The position numbers and the translations under genes are program-made. A stretch of DNA of 64,000 nt from NCBI GenBank assembly GCA_026981975.1, contig JALSHV010000003.1:1-64000 (forward strand), written 5' to 3'. This document shows positions 8,238 through 17,181 of the stretch, piece after piece. Under the pieces are notes generated by a model. That model was not told the origin of the DNA. It saw only the letters and a program-made list of their open reading frames with translations, and made no database searches. Each line of letters opens with the position of its first letter. Positions within the stretch are counted from its first letter, which is position 1. This DNA comes from Aquificaceae bacterium (GTDB lineage: Bacteria; Aquificota; Aquificia; Aquificales; Aquificaceae).

Positions 8238-10079
8238 ATGGAGAGTTTGATAATATTGCTGTCTCCACTTATCTCTTTTATATTGATTTCTTTTTTCGGA
8301 AAGAGCATAGGGGATAAGATAAGTGGGATAATCACCAGTCTCGCAGGAGCTGTGTCCTTTGTATTTTCCTTAGGAGCGGTATTCAGAAGCTTAGAAGAAC
8401 CCTATCACATAAAACTCTACAAATTTCTTCCACTGGAAGGATACGATCTGTCCGTTGGCTTTTACTTTGATCCCCTATCCTCCATCACCTCCGCAGTGGT
8501 CACATTCGTCGCTACCCTCATATTCGTGTATTCCATAGGTTACATGCACCACGAATTCGGTAATTGGACTTTTAAGTTCTACGCATATCTCTCCCTCTTC
8601 CTCTTCGCTATGCTACTTATCGTCCTGTCCGATAACCTGCTGGGTATCTTCTTCGGCTGGGAAGGTGTCGGCTTGGCTTCTTACTTGCTCATCGGCTACT
8701 ACCACCAACAGTTAAAAGCTTCAAACGCTTCCTTAGAAGCCTTCATCATGAACAGAATCGGTGATTGGCTCTTTATATTCGGTATCATATCCTGTTTCCT
8801 TATCTTCAATTCCCTTGATATCTTGACTATCTTCAATAAAATCCCTTCAGCTGATCCTTACTTCCTGGGATTGGCTACTTTACTCCTCTTCGGAGGTGCT
8901 GTGGGTAAATCAGGACAACTGCCCTTGCATACATGGCTACCTAATGCTATGGCAGGTCCTACACCCGTATCTGCCCTGCTCCACGCCGCTACTATGGTGG
9001 CTGCAGGTGTCTATATGATAGCAAGGCTCTACCCCCTCTTTGATGCCGCTCCCCAAACCCTTAAGTTCGTGGCTCTAATCGGTGGCTTGACAGCCTTGTT
9101 CGCCGCCCTCGCTGCTACTTCCCACACCGATATAAAGAAAATTATCGCCTTCTCTACTATGAGTCAGCTGGGTTATATGTTCCTCGGCTTGGGTGTGGGT
9201 GATCCAGAGGGTGCTATGTATCACCTGACTACTCACGCCTTTTTTAAGGCTTTACTGTTTTTAGCTGCCGGAAGTGTTATAACCGCTTTCCATCATAAGC
9301 TATACGATATCTACAGCTTCGGTGGTTTGAAAAGGTATATGCCCGTAACCTATGCGGGTTTCACTGTCGGAGCTTTGTCCTTGGCAGGTGTTTTCCCTTT
9401 ATCCGGATTTTGGAGTAAAGACAGACTTATAGGTAGTTATTACGAGGTGAGCTTGGTGTGGGGTCTGCTCGGAAGTGTTGTGGCTTTCATAACTGCTTAT
9501 TACATATTCAGAGAAGGTTTTGTGGTTTTCCACGGTGAAGAAAGGTTCAGAAACAGGGTTGGTTATGAAATCAGAGAAGTGGGAAGTGAAATGAAAATTC
9601 CTGTGTTGGTTCTCCTTGTTATGTCTGTAATCGCAGGTCTTGCAGAAGGGTGGTATATGAAAGCTGTGGGTGGTATGGAAAAGAGTATCCATCTTGATGT
9701 GGCTCTCTCTTCTTTTATCCTCGCTTCTCTGGGTATCGCTTCCGCTTACGTGATTTTTGTAAAAAGAATACCTAATCCGGAAAAAGCTTACAGTGCTTTA
9801 AAGATCCTTCACACTACCCTTAAAGAACAGTTCTTCACTGAAAAGTTGTATCACAGAGTTCTTGCGGTAGGTTACTTGAAAGGTTCAAAGATAGTTCACA
9901 CAGTAGGTGAAAAGCACATAGTTGACGGTTTTGTAAATTTATTGGCAACTGCGGTTCAAAATGTTGGAAAAAATCTGCGGTTTGCTCAACCGGGAAAACT
10001 TAATTGGTATGCTTTCGGTATGGTAGGAGGGCTTTCTTTTCTTGTTGTTCTTCTCTTTGTTCTCCTATTTACTGAATAG
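8238..10079 (+). CDS. nuoL: NADH-quinone oxidoreductase subunit L (copy 2)
   Basis: Distal proton-pumping subunit of complex I, 613 residues, with about 15 helices and a long lateral helix near the C-terminus. It shows the TM5 glutamate in GIFFGWEGVGLASYLL, the TM7 lysine in VGKSGQLPLHTWLPNAMAGP, and ALLHAATMVAAGVY. Roughly 8460-9240 uses many C-ending codons (atc, ctc, ttc, gcc) while the flanks and all neighbours prefer A/T-ending codons. Bases 9639-9765 are identical to the other nuoL copy. The gene is therefore likely to be a recombination mosaic. A normal protein is predicted. Confidence 0.96.
   Translation: MESLIILLSPLISFILISFFGKSIGDKISGIITSLAGAVSFVFSLGAVFRSLEEPYHIKLYKFLPLEGYDLSVGFYFDPLSSITSAVVTFVATLIFVYSIGYMHHEFGNWTFKFYAYLSLFLFAMLLIVLSDNLLGIFFGWEGVGLASYLLIGYYHQQLKASNASLEAFIMNRIGDWLFIFGIISCFLIFNSLDILTIFNKIPSADPYFLGLATLLLFGGAVGKSGQLPLHTWLPNAMAGPTPVSALLHAATMVAAGVYMIARLYPLFDAAPQTLKFVALIGGLTALFAALAATSHTDIKKIIAFSTMSQLGYMFLGLGVGDPEGAMYHLTTHAFFKALLFLAAGSVITAFHHKLYDIYSFGGLKRYMPVTYAGFTVGALSLAGVFPLSGFWSKDRLIGSYYEVSLVWGLLGSVVAFITAYYIFREGFVVFHGEERFRNRVGYEIREVGSEMKIPVLVLLVMSVIAGLAEGWYMKAVGGMEKSIHLDVALSSFILASLGIASAYVIFVKRIPNPEKAYSALKILHTTLKEQFFTEKLYHRVLAVGYLKGSKIVHTVGEKHIVDGFVNLLATAVQNVGKNLRFAQPGKLNWYAFGMVGGLSFLVVLLFVLLFTE
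9639..9765 (+). repeat. Direct repeat copy B shared by the two nuoL genes
   Basis: Identical over 127 bases to 1-127. It covers the codons for the loop and helix around AEGWYMKAVGGMEKS. Downstream of 9765 the two genes differ in both DNA and protein. Confidence 0.95.
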
Positions 10080-10090
10080 GGAGGAGTAAG

Positions 10091-11566
10091 ATGGAGCATC
10101 TTTTAACGGTTACAATTTTTCTTCCACTCCTTACAGCTGGCGTTGTTGCTCTTCTTAGAAATGAATCCTTTGCTAAGATAGCTTCTGTATCAGTATCGGC
10201 TTTAGTATTTCTGTTTTCACTTGTTCTCTTCTTGAAGTTTGATTTCAACCGTGAAGGATTTCAGTTTGTAACGAAAATAGACTGGATACCACCCTTAGGT
10301 ATTTCCTATCATCTTGGTTTAGACGGAATGGCAGTTTCTCTTATCCTTATGACAGCCCTTCTTTTCTTCGGAGTTTTTGTTTGGTCTTGGAGAGTAGAAG
10401 ACAGGACTGTTCTTTATATAAGCCTTTTCCTAATGCTGGAAACTGCATGTTTGGGAGTCTTTTCAGCCTTAGACTTTTTCCTTTTTTACATATTCTGGGA
10501 GGGAATGCTTATTCCCATGTATTTCATAATAGGACTTTGGGGACACGAGAGAAAAGTATACGCTGCTAATAAATTCTTTATATACACCTTCTTTGGTAGT
10601 CTTTTTCTACTCTTGGGCTTTGCATCGGTCATAATATACGGATACTTCCAAAACGGATTTATAACCTTTGATTATTTTGAACATCTTAAAATGGAATATC
10701 CTTTATGGCTTCAGAGTATTGCCTTTCTGCTTTTCGCTATAGGGTTTGCTGTTAAGATTCCTATGTTTCCAGTTCACACATGGCTACCTGATGCTCACGT
10801 TGAAGCTCCTACAGCAGGATCTGTAATTTTGGCAGGTGTTCTACTTAAGATGGGAACTTTCGGTTTTGTCAGATACTCTTTGCCTCTCTTCCCTGAAGCA
10901 TCAGAACGTTATGTTCCTCTTATTTTTATCCTTAGTGTTATAGCGGTTATATACGCTGCTATGATGGCTATTGCCCAAACTCATATAAAAAGACTTATAG
11001 CTTATTCTTCTATATCCCATATGGGAATAGTGACTCTTGGCACATTTGCTCTTGATGGAGACGCTCTCAACGGAGCAGTTTACATGATGATAGCTCACGG
11101 ACTTTCTTCTGCCGCTCTCTTTTTTGCTGCGGGATTTATATACGATAGGATTCACTCCTATAACATGGACGATTTGGGTGGTTTAGCTCGTTATCTACCC
11201 AACTTCGCAACAGTTTTCATGATTGCGGGACTTACAAGCATAGGGCTTCCCGGACTTGCAGGATTCATAGCAGAGTTTCTTGTTCTGTTGGGAACTTTCA
11301 AGAAGTATCCTATTTGGGCTATAGCAGCAGGTTCTGGTATGATTCTGGGAGCTGCTTATTTCCTTTACATGTATAAACGGGTAATGTTTGAAGAGGAAAC
11401 TCTTCCCAAAAGCAGAATTGAAAAGTGGAAAAGCTTGAGAGATCTTGAAATCCACCATATCATACCCTTTGTCCTTATTTTATTCGCCGCTTTCTTATTA
11501 GGGCTTTATCCTGCTCCCTTTGTGGAGATAATGAACCACACAGCACGTTTTGTTCTGGGAGGTTAA
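10091..11566 (+). CDS. nuoM: NADH-quinone oxidoreductase subunit M (copy 2)
   Basis: Antiporter-like complex I subunit, 491 residues. It has the TM5 glutamate in FYIFWEGMLIPMYFI, the TM7 lysine in AVKIPMFPVHTWLPDAH, and EAPTAGSVILAGVLLKMG. A GGGAGGAG Shine-Dalgarno precedes the ATG. Its WEGMLIP motif is the more usual NuoM form, whereas copy 1 has YELTLIP, so the two copies may serve different complex I isoforms or positions. Confidence 0.95.
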   Translation: MEHLLTVTIFLPLLTAGVVALLRNESFAKIASVSVSALVFLFSLVLFLKFDFNREGFQFVTKIDWIPPLGISYHLGLDGMAVSLILMTALLFFGVFVWSWRVEDRTVLYISLFLMLETACLGVFSALDFFLFYIFWEGMLIPMYFIIGLWGHERKVYAANKFFIYTFFGSLFLLLGFASVIIYGYFQNGFITFDYFEHLKMEYPLWLQSIAFLLFAIGFAVKIPMFPVHTWLPDAHVEAPTAGSVILAGVLLKMGTFGFVRYSLPLFPEASERYVPLIFILSVIAVIYAAMMAIAQTHIKRLIAYSSISHMGIVTLGTFALDGDALNGAVYMMIAHGLSSAALFFAAGFIYDRIHSYNMDDLGGLARYLPNFATVFMIAGLTSIGLPGLAGFIAEFLVLLGTFKKYPIWAIAAGSGMILGAAYFLYMYKRVMFEEETLPKSRIEKWKSLRDLEIHHIIPFVLILFAAFLLGLYPAPFVEIMNHTARFVLGG

Positions 11567-11568
11567 AA

Positions 11569-12963
11569 ATGAACTGGAATGCTCTCATACCAGAATTCGT
11601 GCTTTCGGGAGGGATACTGCTTTTGTTTGCTCTTGAGCTTTTTTTAAGAGAAAAGTATTACAGGTTCTTTACAGCTTTAGCAGCTGTTATTGTTTTAATA
11701 TCTTCCTTTTCCGTTTTAATGGTAAATTACCCTGTAAGCACACTTTTTGGAGGTTTTTCCGTTAGTGCTTTTAACTTAACTGCTAAATTTCTCCTTGGAA
11801 TCATTACCGCCTTGGTTTTGTTGTCTTCTTACGATTTCTTTGAAAAGAAAAACTCTGCTTACGGTGAGCTTTCTTATCTTTACTTAATAACCCTTTTAGG
11901 TTTTATGTTTATGTTATCCTCGGAAAATCTCGCCATTGTGTTCGTTGGACTTGAGCTTGCTTCCATTAGTATGTATATACTTGTGGGGCTTTTTAGAAAA
12001 AACTATATCTCAAAAGAAGGAGCTTTTAAGTATCTAGTTCTTGGAACAGCCGGAACTTCCATGTTCGTGTTAGGAACAGCCTTTGTATACGCTTCTACGG
12101 GAACACTTGTTCTTAATCTTCAAAAAGGAAGTGGAACTTTTTTTGCCTTAGGTGTTTTGCTTCTTATGTCCGCTCTTGCTCTAAAAGTTTCAGCTTTCCC
12201 TTTCCATTTCTGGACTCCAGATGCGTATGAAGGCGCTCCTACACCAACAACATCTTTTTTAGCTACTGTTCCTAAGGTAGCTATCTATTTCCTTTTTGCA
12301 AAATTAACACTGTATCTTTTCTCTTCTTTGACTTCTTGGAAATTTTTAATAGGATCTATTGCTATCGCTTCTATGTTCTACGGGAACTTCCTTGCTTATG
12401 CTCAAAAAAGTGTAAAGAGGCTTTTAGCTTATTCTTCCATTGCTCATGCGGGTTACTTTACATTAGCACTTACTTTAGCGGATAAATTCCTTATATCTTC
12501 ACTTCTTTTTTACGTTTTCGTGTATGCTCTTTCAACCTTGGGAGCTTTTACAGTCCTTTCAATCCTTGAAAAGAAAGATCTGTGGACTCATAACTTTTCA
12601 GATTTCAAAGGAATTGCAAAAGAACACCCTGTTTTAGCGTCTTTTTTAGCTTTCTTTTTATTTGCTCTTATAGGAATACCACCTATGGCAATATTCGTAG
12701 GTAAACTGGGTATATTCATGGGACTTATTAAAGGAGAAATGCTCATACTCTCTATTCTTTTCGTAATAGCAAGTGTTATATCCGCAGGATACTATTTAAA
12801 AGTTATAGTTTATATGTTTTTCTTCCAAAAAGAGAAAAGCTTCGGTGCGGTGAAGGTTTCCACAGGGGAATCCATCACACTTATGATAAGTTCAACAGGA
12901 ATCCTTCTGCTGGGAATATTTCCGGGAATACTGCTGGACTATCTTTTTAGACTACCCTATTGA
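11569..12963 (+). CDS. nuoN: NADH-quinone oxidoreductase subunit N (copy 2)
   Basis: Antiporter-like complex I subunit, 464 residues. It has LALKVSAFPFHFWTPDAYEGAP with the TM7 lysine and the AQKSVKRLLAYSSIAHAGY loop. It starts 2 bases after nuoM and ends the nuo block. Its last 7 bases overlap the end of a convergent lipoprotein gene, leaving no intergenic space for a separate terminator. Confidence 0.94.
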   Translation: MNWNALIPEFVLSGGILLLFALELFLREKYYRFFTALAAVIVLISSFSVLMVNYPVSTLFGGFSVSAFNLTAKFLLGIITALVLLSSYDFFEKKNSAYGELSYLYLITLLGFMFMLSSENLAIVFVGLELASISMYILVGLFRKNYISKEGAFKYLVLGTAGTSMFVLGTAFVYASTGTLVLNLQKGSGTFFALGVLLLMSALALKVSAFPFHFWTPDAYEGAPTPTTSFLATVPKVAIYFLFAKLTLYLFSSLTSWKFLIGSIAIASMFYGNFLAYAQKSVKRLLAYSSIAHAGYFTLALTLADKFLISSLLFYVFVYALSTLGAFTVLSILEKKDLWTHNFSDFKGIAKEHPVLASFLAFFLFALIGIPPMAIFVGKLGIFMGLIKGEMLILSILFVIASVISAGYYLKVIVYMFFFQKEKSFGAVKVSTGESITLMISSTGILLLGIFPGILLDYLFRLPY

Positions 12964-13469
12964 TGATTGCGTTTTTCTTTTAAACTTTCCAAAAACTCTA
13001 TAAGTTCTCTTACTTTTTCTTTTTTTACTTTATAAACTTTAAATTCTTCTCCTACGTTAACAAGAAGAAACCAATCAGTGGTATTAAAACCGAAACACAG
13101 TCTATAGATCTCTTTTATTCCTGATACTGTTAAACCCAAGTATTCCCCAAGTCCGTAGTAGTAGTATATAAACTCAAAAGGACATTTCGCTATGTTACCA
13201 GTATTGCCATGCATAAGTGTAATCACTAAGGAAAAGGGAAGTGAAAGATAAAAACAAGCTGAATCTCCCGGTGGACATTCAAGTATGTCTTCAATTAAAT
13301 GATAAAGAGTAACTTCTCTGACCTTGTATATCTTTTTAATAAGTTCATTTGCCTGCTCTCTGCTTAGGTATACTACCTCTGGTTCACCGTTTTTGTAGTA
13401 TACTATCCTATCCTTTTCAGTTTTTAAAGAACAAGACAAAAGAAAAAAAACTAAAACAACTAGGATCAT
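12957..13469 (-). CDS. Putative lipoprotein of unknown function
   Basis: The 170-residue protein begins with a hydrophobic helix and a lipobox (FFLLSC, cysteine at about residue 13), so a lipid-anchored envelope protein is predicted. The rest is mixed alpha/beta with four further cysteines. Two of them bracket CPPGDSAC, which could form a disulfide. I do not recognise the family. It follows the ferritin-like gene by 7 bases and is probably the last gene of the murI-to-lipoprotein operon. Confidence 0.7.
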   Translation of the reverse strand: MILVVLVFFLLSCSLKTEKDRIVYYKNGEPEVVYLSREQANELIKKIYKVREVTLYHLIEDILECPPGDSACFYLSLPFSLVITLMHGNTGNIAKCPFEFIYYYYGLGEYLGLTVSGIKEIYRLCFGFNTTDWFLLVNVGEEFKVYKVKKEKVRELIEFLESLKEKRNHQ

Positions 13470-13476
13470 TACTTAT

Positions 13477-14331
13477 TTACGGCTTTCCTACGGAGAATCT
13501 CTTCATGCGATTTAAGAACTCCACAAGCCTGTGCCTGTGATACTGTTCATGGGAGTTGATCCATTCAAGAAGTTTTATAAGCTCTGGGTCTTTAACTTTT
13601 TCAATACTTTTCAAATAATCCTTCTGCGCACCTTCTTCTTCAAGTATATAATCTTCTACAGAAACTCCTTCTTCCAGCTGAGGCATGCTAAGATCCGGTA
13701 TTTCTCCCATATCTCTGAGCTTTTCCCCAAGTTCTCCCATGTGAACCATACTTTCAATTGCAAGATCCATAGCTATATCCTTATATTCCCAATCCTTAGA
13801 GTGAAAGAAGCTGTGTAAGTAAGAGAGTAGTATTCTATACTCCTCCTTTAGAAGTTTATTTACAAGATTAACGATTTCTTTATTCGGTTTCTCTCTTTCT
13901 TCCCTTATTTCCTTTCCTTGAGAAATTTTATCCAAAAGCTCTGAAAATTCATGTTTATGTTGTTCTTCGTCCTTTATAACTCTTTCAAGAAGCTTAAGAA
14001 CAGAATCATCTTTTACAGAATCAAGCTGTTTTGTATAGATCTCTACAGCTTTTTCTTCCGCTCTGACATTCTTTTTTAACATATCGTCCATTGTCGGACC
14101 GCCTATGTTTATTTCTTCCTCTATCCTATTTAGCTTAGCTATTCCGCCGAGCTGAACAGCTTTTTGAGCAAACCACTTCATATGTCTCATTTCTTGACGG
14201 GCTATTTTTTCTATTTCCGCTGTTATTTCTTCATCTCTTATTAAAAAAACGTGGTGTAAATACTGAACTATGGCTGAGTGTTCCAAAGCTGTATTGTAGA
14301 GCATAATTTCTATAAGTTCCGCTTTTTTCAT
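13477..14331 (-). CDS. Ferritin-like protein with two tandem four-helix domains
   Basis: The 284-residue protein is largely helical. Domain 1 (about 1-140) has the di-iron ligand pattern of the bacterioferritin/rubrerythrin superfamily: a glutamate in the first helix (LEHSAIVQY), EMRH, a glutamate in RAEEKAVEIY, and EEQH. Domain 2 (about 150-280) repeats the layout with EEYRILLSYLH, ESMVH, EEEGAQKDYL and HEQYH. Its second-helix motif is ExxxH instead of ExxH, so its metal site may be altered or absent. Likely roles are iron handling or peroxide defence in the cytoplasm. It has a strong Shine-Dalgarno (AGGAGG). Confidence 0.8.
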   Translation of the reverse strand: MKKAELIEIMLYNTALEHSAIVQYLHHVFLIRDEEITAEIEKIARQEMRHMKWFAQKAVQLGGIAKLNRIEEEINIGGPTMDDMLKKNVRAEEKAVEIYTKQLDSVKDDSVLKLLERVIKDEEQHKHEFSELLDKISQGKEIREEREKPNKEIVNLVNKLLKEEYRILLSYLHSFFHSKDWEYKDIAMDLAIESMVHMGELGEKLRDMGEIPDLSMPQLEEGVSVEDYILEEEGAQKDYLKSIEKVKDPELIKLLEWINSHEQYHRHRLVEFLNRMKRFSVGKP

Positions 14332-14345
14332 ATTTTCTCCTCCTT

Positions 14346-14753
14346 CTAATCTACATCAGGGAAAATCTTAACTACCACTTTTCTCTCGCGGGGTCCGTCA
14401 AATTCAGCTAAGAAAACGGACTCCCAAGTTCCAAGAAGCAAGTTTCCTTCAGATATAGGAACTATCCTTGAATTGCCTATTATGGCACTTTTTATATGAG
14501 CGGCTGAATTACCCTCTGCATGTTCGTAAGAAGGATCTTCCCAAGGAATCAACTTCTCCAATGTGTAAACGATATCTTTAAGAACGTCAGGATCAGCACC
14601 TTCATTTATAAAAACAGAAGCAGTAGTATGAGGGACGTATACAAGACATAAGCCTTCCCTTACTCCTGAACGCTTGAGAATTTCTCTTATATAAGGAGTT
14701 ATATTCACTATACTTGTTCGTTTAGTAGTCCTTATTCTCAAGATTTCTTTCAT
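14346..14753 (-). CDS. yjbQ: YjbQ/UPF0047 family protein
   Basis: Small single-domain protein of 135 residues. It shows the family core: CLVYVPHTTASVFINEGAD, then AHIKSAIIGNSRIVPISEG and GTWESVFLAEFDGPRERK. The conserved histidines are those proposed to bind metal. Members have weak thiamine-phosphate-synthase activity in vitro, but the true role is unsettled. Nine bases separate it from the nitrilase-family gene upstream. Confidence 0.88.
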   Translation of the reverse strand: MKEILRIRTTKRTSIVNITPYIREILKRSGVREGLCLVYVPHTTASVFINEGADPDVLKDIVYTLEKLIPWEDPSYEHAEGNSAAHIKSAIIGNSRIVPISEGNLLLGTWESVFLAEFDGPRERKVVVKIFPDVD

Positions 14754-14762
14754 GGGAGTATT

Positions 14763-15521
14763 TTAACCAATGTTGACAGGAATTCTTCTTCTAACATCTT
14801 CTACATCACCGAGTCTTATACGGCTTGTTATAATTGCATCTCCTTTATCGGAAAAACCTAAGATTTCTCCCCAAGGAGAGTATATTCCACTTGAACCCGC
14901 AAATTCTGTTTCCTTAAGAGTTCCCCATATATTGGATACTGCTAAAAAGCTCTGAAGTTCTACAGCTCTGGCTTTAGCTAAGGTTTCAAGGTGAGGTTTG
15001 CGATCAAGACCCCATTGAGCGGGAACAAGAATGAGCTCTGCTTCCTTTTTTTTAAGATCCATAACAAGATCTGTAAATCTGAGTTCAAAACAAATAAGAA
15101 TTCCTATCCTACCGAAACGAGTGTTGAAAACGGGATTTTCTTCACCGGGAATGAAATGTTTATCTTCTCCGAAAAGTGGGAACAACTTTATCTTACTCCT
15201 TTTACCTATCAAATAGCCCCTGTCTATTAAGTAAGCTGTATTTCTTATACCTTCTTCCGTTTTTTCGGGAAGTGTTCCACATATAATAAGATCTCTCTTT
15301 CTTGACAGATCTCCAAGTGCATCAAGCACCTGCGGTGTCATAGAAGAAAGTCTTTCTATTTCCTCTTCCTCAAAATTCCATATAAACATTTCGGGTAACA
15401 ACAGAATTCCCCCCTTAGGAACCAAGCGGGAGAGATTTAAAGTTTTTCTGAGATTATTTTCCATATTCCTTTCAAGTGATAACTGCAAAACAGATATCCA
15501 AAATTCTACAGATGCGCTCAT
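14763..15521 (-). CDS. Carbon-nitrogen hydrolase (nitrilase superfamily)
   Basis: The 252-residue cytoplasmic amidohydrolase has the three catalytic residues of the superfamily in order: Glu in LLLPEMF (about residue 43), Lys in KRSKIKLFPLFGE (about residue 110), and Cys in GILICFELRF (about residue 144). The layout resembles omega-amidase/Nit2 and formamidase-type enzymes that hydrolyse small amides. The substrate cannot be read from the sequence. It lies 33 bases after murI in the same direction. Confidence 0.87.
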   Translation of the reverse strand: MSASVEFWISVLQLSLERNMENNLRKTLNLSRLVPKGGILLLPEMFIWNFEEEEIERLSSMTPQVLDALGDLSRKRDLIICGTLPEKTEEGIRNTAYLIDRGYLIGKRSKIKLFPLFGEDKHFIPGEENPVFNTRFGRIGILICFELRFTDLVMDLKKKEAELILVPAQWGLDRKPHLETLAKARAVELQSFLAVSNIWGTLKETEFAGSSGIYSPWGEILGFSDKGDAIITSRIRLGDVEDVRRRIPVNIG

Positions 15522-15554
15522 GGCAGTTTATCTGTATTTTAACTCAAGAGTAAA

Positions 15555-16328
15555 TTAACTTTTCCCATGACAAATGTCTTCTTGAAGGATCACAGGCTTT
15601 AGATTATTACCTAAGAGAATCTTTATTAGTTTATAAAGGTTCTGTGATTCATCGGTAAAGTATAGAGCGGTTTCTCCTTCTCCTTCTTTTATTATTAAGT
15701 GTTCAAGTTGATGAGCTGTAGCCAAAGATGAATCTACTATATTTACCTCTCCCATTACTTCTTGAATAACATCTTTAAGAAGGGGATAGTGGGTGCAACC
15801 CAAAATAAGGGTGTCAATACCTTGTTTTTTTAAATCTTTCAGATACATCTCCGCAACAGCTTTCACTATATTTCCCTTAAAGATGCCTTCTTCAACAAGG
15901 GGAACAAATAAGGGACATGCTTTTGAAAAAACTTCAACTCCTTCTCTTCTTAAAAGTCTCTGATATGTTCCGCTTCTTACAGTTGCAAGAGTCCCTATTA
16001 CTCCCACTTTTCCTTTTGTAACTTTTAAAGCTTCTCTTACTCCCGGTTCTACTACGCCTATCACCGGTAGCGCAAATTTCACCCTTAAAGCTTCCAAAGC
16101 GTATGAGCTTGCGGTGTTACATGCTACCACTAAAATGTCCACACCTTTTTCCACTAAAAAGGTAGCACACTCAATGCTGTAACGGATTACCGTTTGAGGA
16201 GAACGATTCCCGTAAGGAACTCTGGCAGTATCTCCTATGTAAAAGAGATCAACCTCTGGAAAGTTTTCTCTTAAAGCTTTGAGAACTGTTAAACCACCCA
16301 CTCCTGAATCAAAAACACCTATTTTCAA
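15555..16328 (-). CDS. murI: Glutamate racemase
   Basis: Makes D-glutamate for peptidoglycan. The 257 residues carry both catalytic cysteine motifs, ACNTASSYA (about residue 70) and LGCTHYPLL (about residue 178), and the N-terminal GVFDSGVGGLTVL. The start is a TTG at 16328, chosen because AAGGAG lies 7 bases before it and the next residues match the family N-terminus exactly. It is divergent from the polyprenyl synthase gene, with only 37 bases between the two starts. Confidence 0.95.
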   Translation of the reverse strand: MKIGVFDSGVGGLTVLKALRENFPEVDLFYIGDTARVPYGNRSPQTVIRYSIECATFLVEKGVDILVVACNTASSYALEALRVKFALPVIGVVEPGVREALKVTKGKVGVIGTLATVRSGTYQRLLRREGVEVFSKACPLFVPLVEEGIFKGNIVKAVAEMYLKDLKKQGIDTLILGCTHYPLLKDVIQEVMGEVNIVDSSLATAHQLEHLIIKEGEGETALYFTDESQNLYKLIKILLGNNLKPVILQEDICHGKS

Positions 16329-16351
16329 TTTAAAGCTCCTTTTAACGGTTT

Positions 16352-16357
16352 TATAAT
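16352..16357 (+). promoter_or_regulatory. TATAAT -10 box of the polyprenyl synthase gene
   Basis: A perfect TATAAT ends 8 bases before the ATG at 16366, and no Shine-Dalgarno lies between. Transcription would start at or next to the A of the ATG, so the mRNA is likely leaderless. Confidence 0.6.
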
Positions 16358-16365
16358 TTTAACCA

Positions 16366-17181
16366 ATGTCTGAGGATAAAATCTCCTTATGGAGGGAATG
16401 TTTAGAGAAACGACTTGTTAGTTTAATGTCCCGAATAAAGGAACCTAAGGAACTTGCCCCTGCTGTTAGTTATTATGTTCTGCAAAAAGGTAAGAGAATA
16501 AGACCTTTGTTTTTAATAGCTACTACGGAAGTCTTAGGAGGAGATTTGGAAGATTCCATAACGGTTGGTTGTGTTGTTGAAATGATTCACAACTACTCAC
16601 TTATACACGATGATTTACCAGCAATGGACAATGATGACTACAGAAGGGGGCTTCCTTCTTGTCATAAGAAATTCGGGGAAGCCATCGCCATACTGGCAGG
16701 TGATGCTCTTCTTACTTACGCTTTTGAGATAATGTCCGATATCTCCCTTTACAAGAGCTTAAAAGCAGAAGATCTTTTGAAAATTTCAAAAGTGCTTGCG
16801 TTAAAATCGGGCGCTGAGGGTATAGTGGGAGGGCAAGCCTTAGACATTTGCGGAAGTGGTGATTTGGAAAGGGTTAACCTCAAAAAGACTGCTTCTCTTT
16901 TTGAAGCTTGCTTTATGTGCGCAGGGATAATCTCTCGCAGGGAGGATATTCTGAGCGATCTGGAAAGTGTAGGAAGATTGGTAGGACTTCTTTTTCAAAT
17001 CACAGATGATATACTGGACAGAAACGGTTACTGGTCTGTTTTAGGCACTGAAAAAGCTTTAGAAAAAGCTCAGGCTTTATACAGAGAGCTTTTACATAAG
17101 TTAAAAAACACCTTTGAGAACACAGAATCCCTTGTTTACTTAACTAATCTTGTATACAGAAGGATTAAGGAAGATACTTAA
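16366..17181 (+). CDS. ispA: Polyprenyl (farnesyl/geranylgeranyl) diphosphate synthase
   Basis: Short-chain trans-prenyltransferase of 271 residues that adds isopentenyl diphosphate units for quinone tails and undecaprenyl or lipid precursors. The first aspartate-rich motif is DDLPAMDND (about residues 82-90) and the second is FQITDDILD (about residue 214 on). GGQALDI and LIHDDLPAMDNDD match the IspA branch. The product chain length cannot be fixed from sequence alone. Its 3' end overlaps the convergent gene by 17 bases. Confidence 0.9.
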   Translation: MSEDKISLWRECLEKRLVSLMSRIKEPKELAPAVSYYVLQKGKRIRPLFLIATTEVLGGDLEDSITVGCVVEMIHNYSLIHDDLPAMDNDDYRRGLPSCHKKFGEAIAILAGDALLTYAFEIMSDISLYKSLKAEDLLKISKVLALKSGAEGIVGGQALDICGSGDLERVNLKKTASLFEACFMCAGIISRREDILSDLESVGRLVGLLFQITDDILDRNGYWSVLGTEKALEKAQALYRELLHKLKNTFENTESLVYLTNLVYRRIKEDT

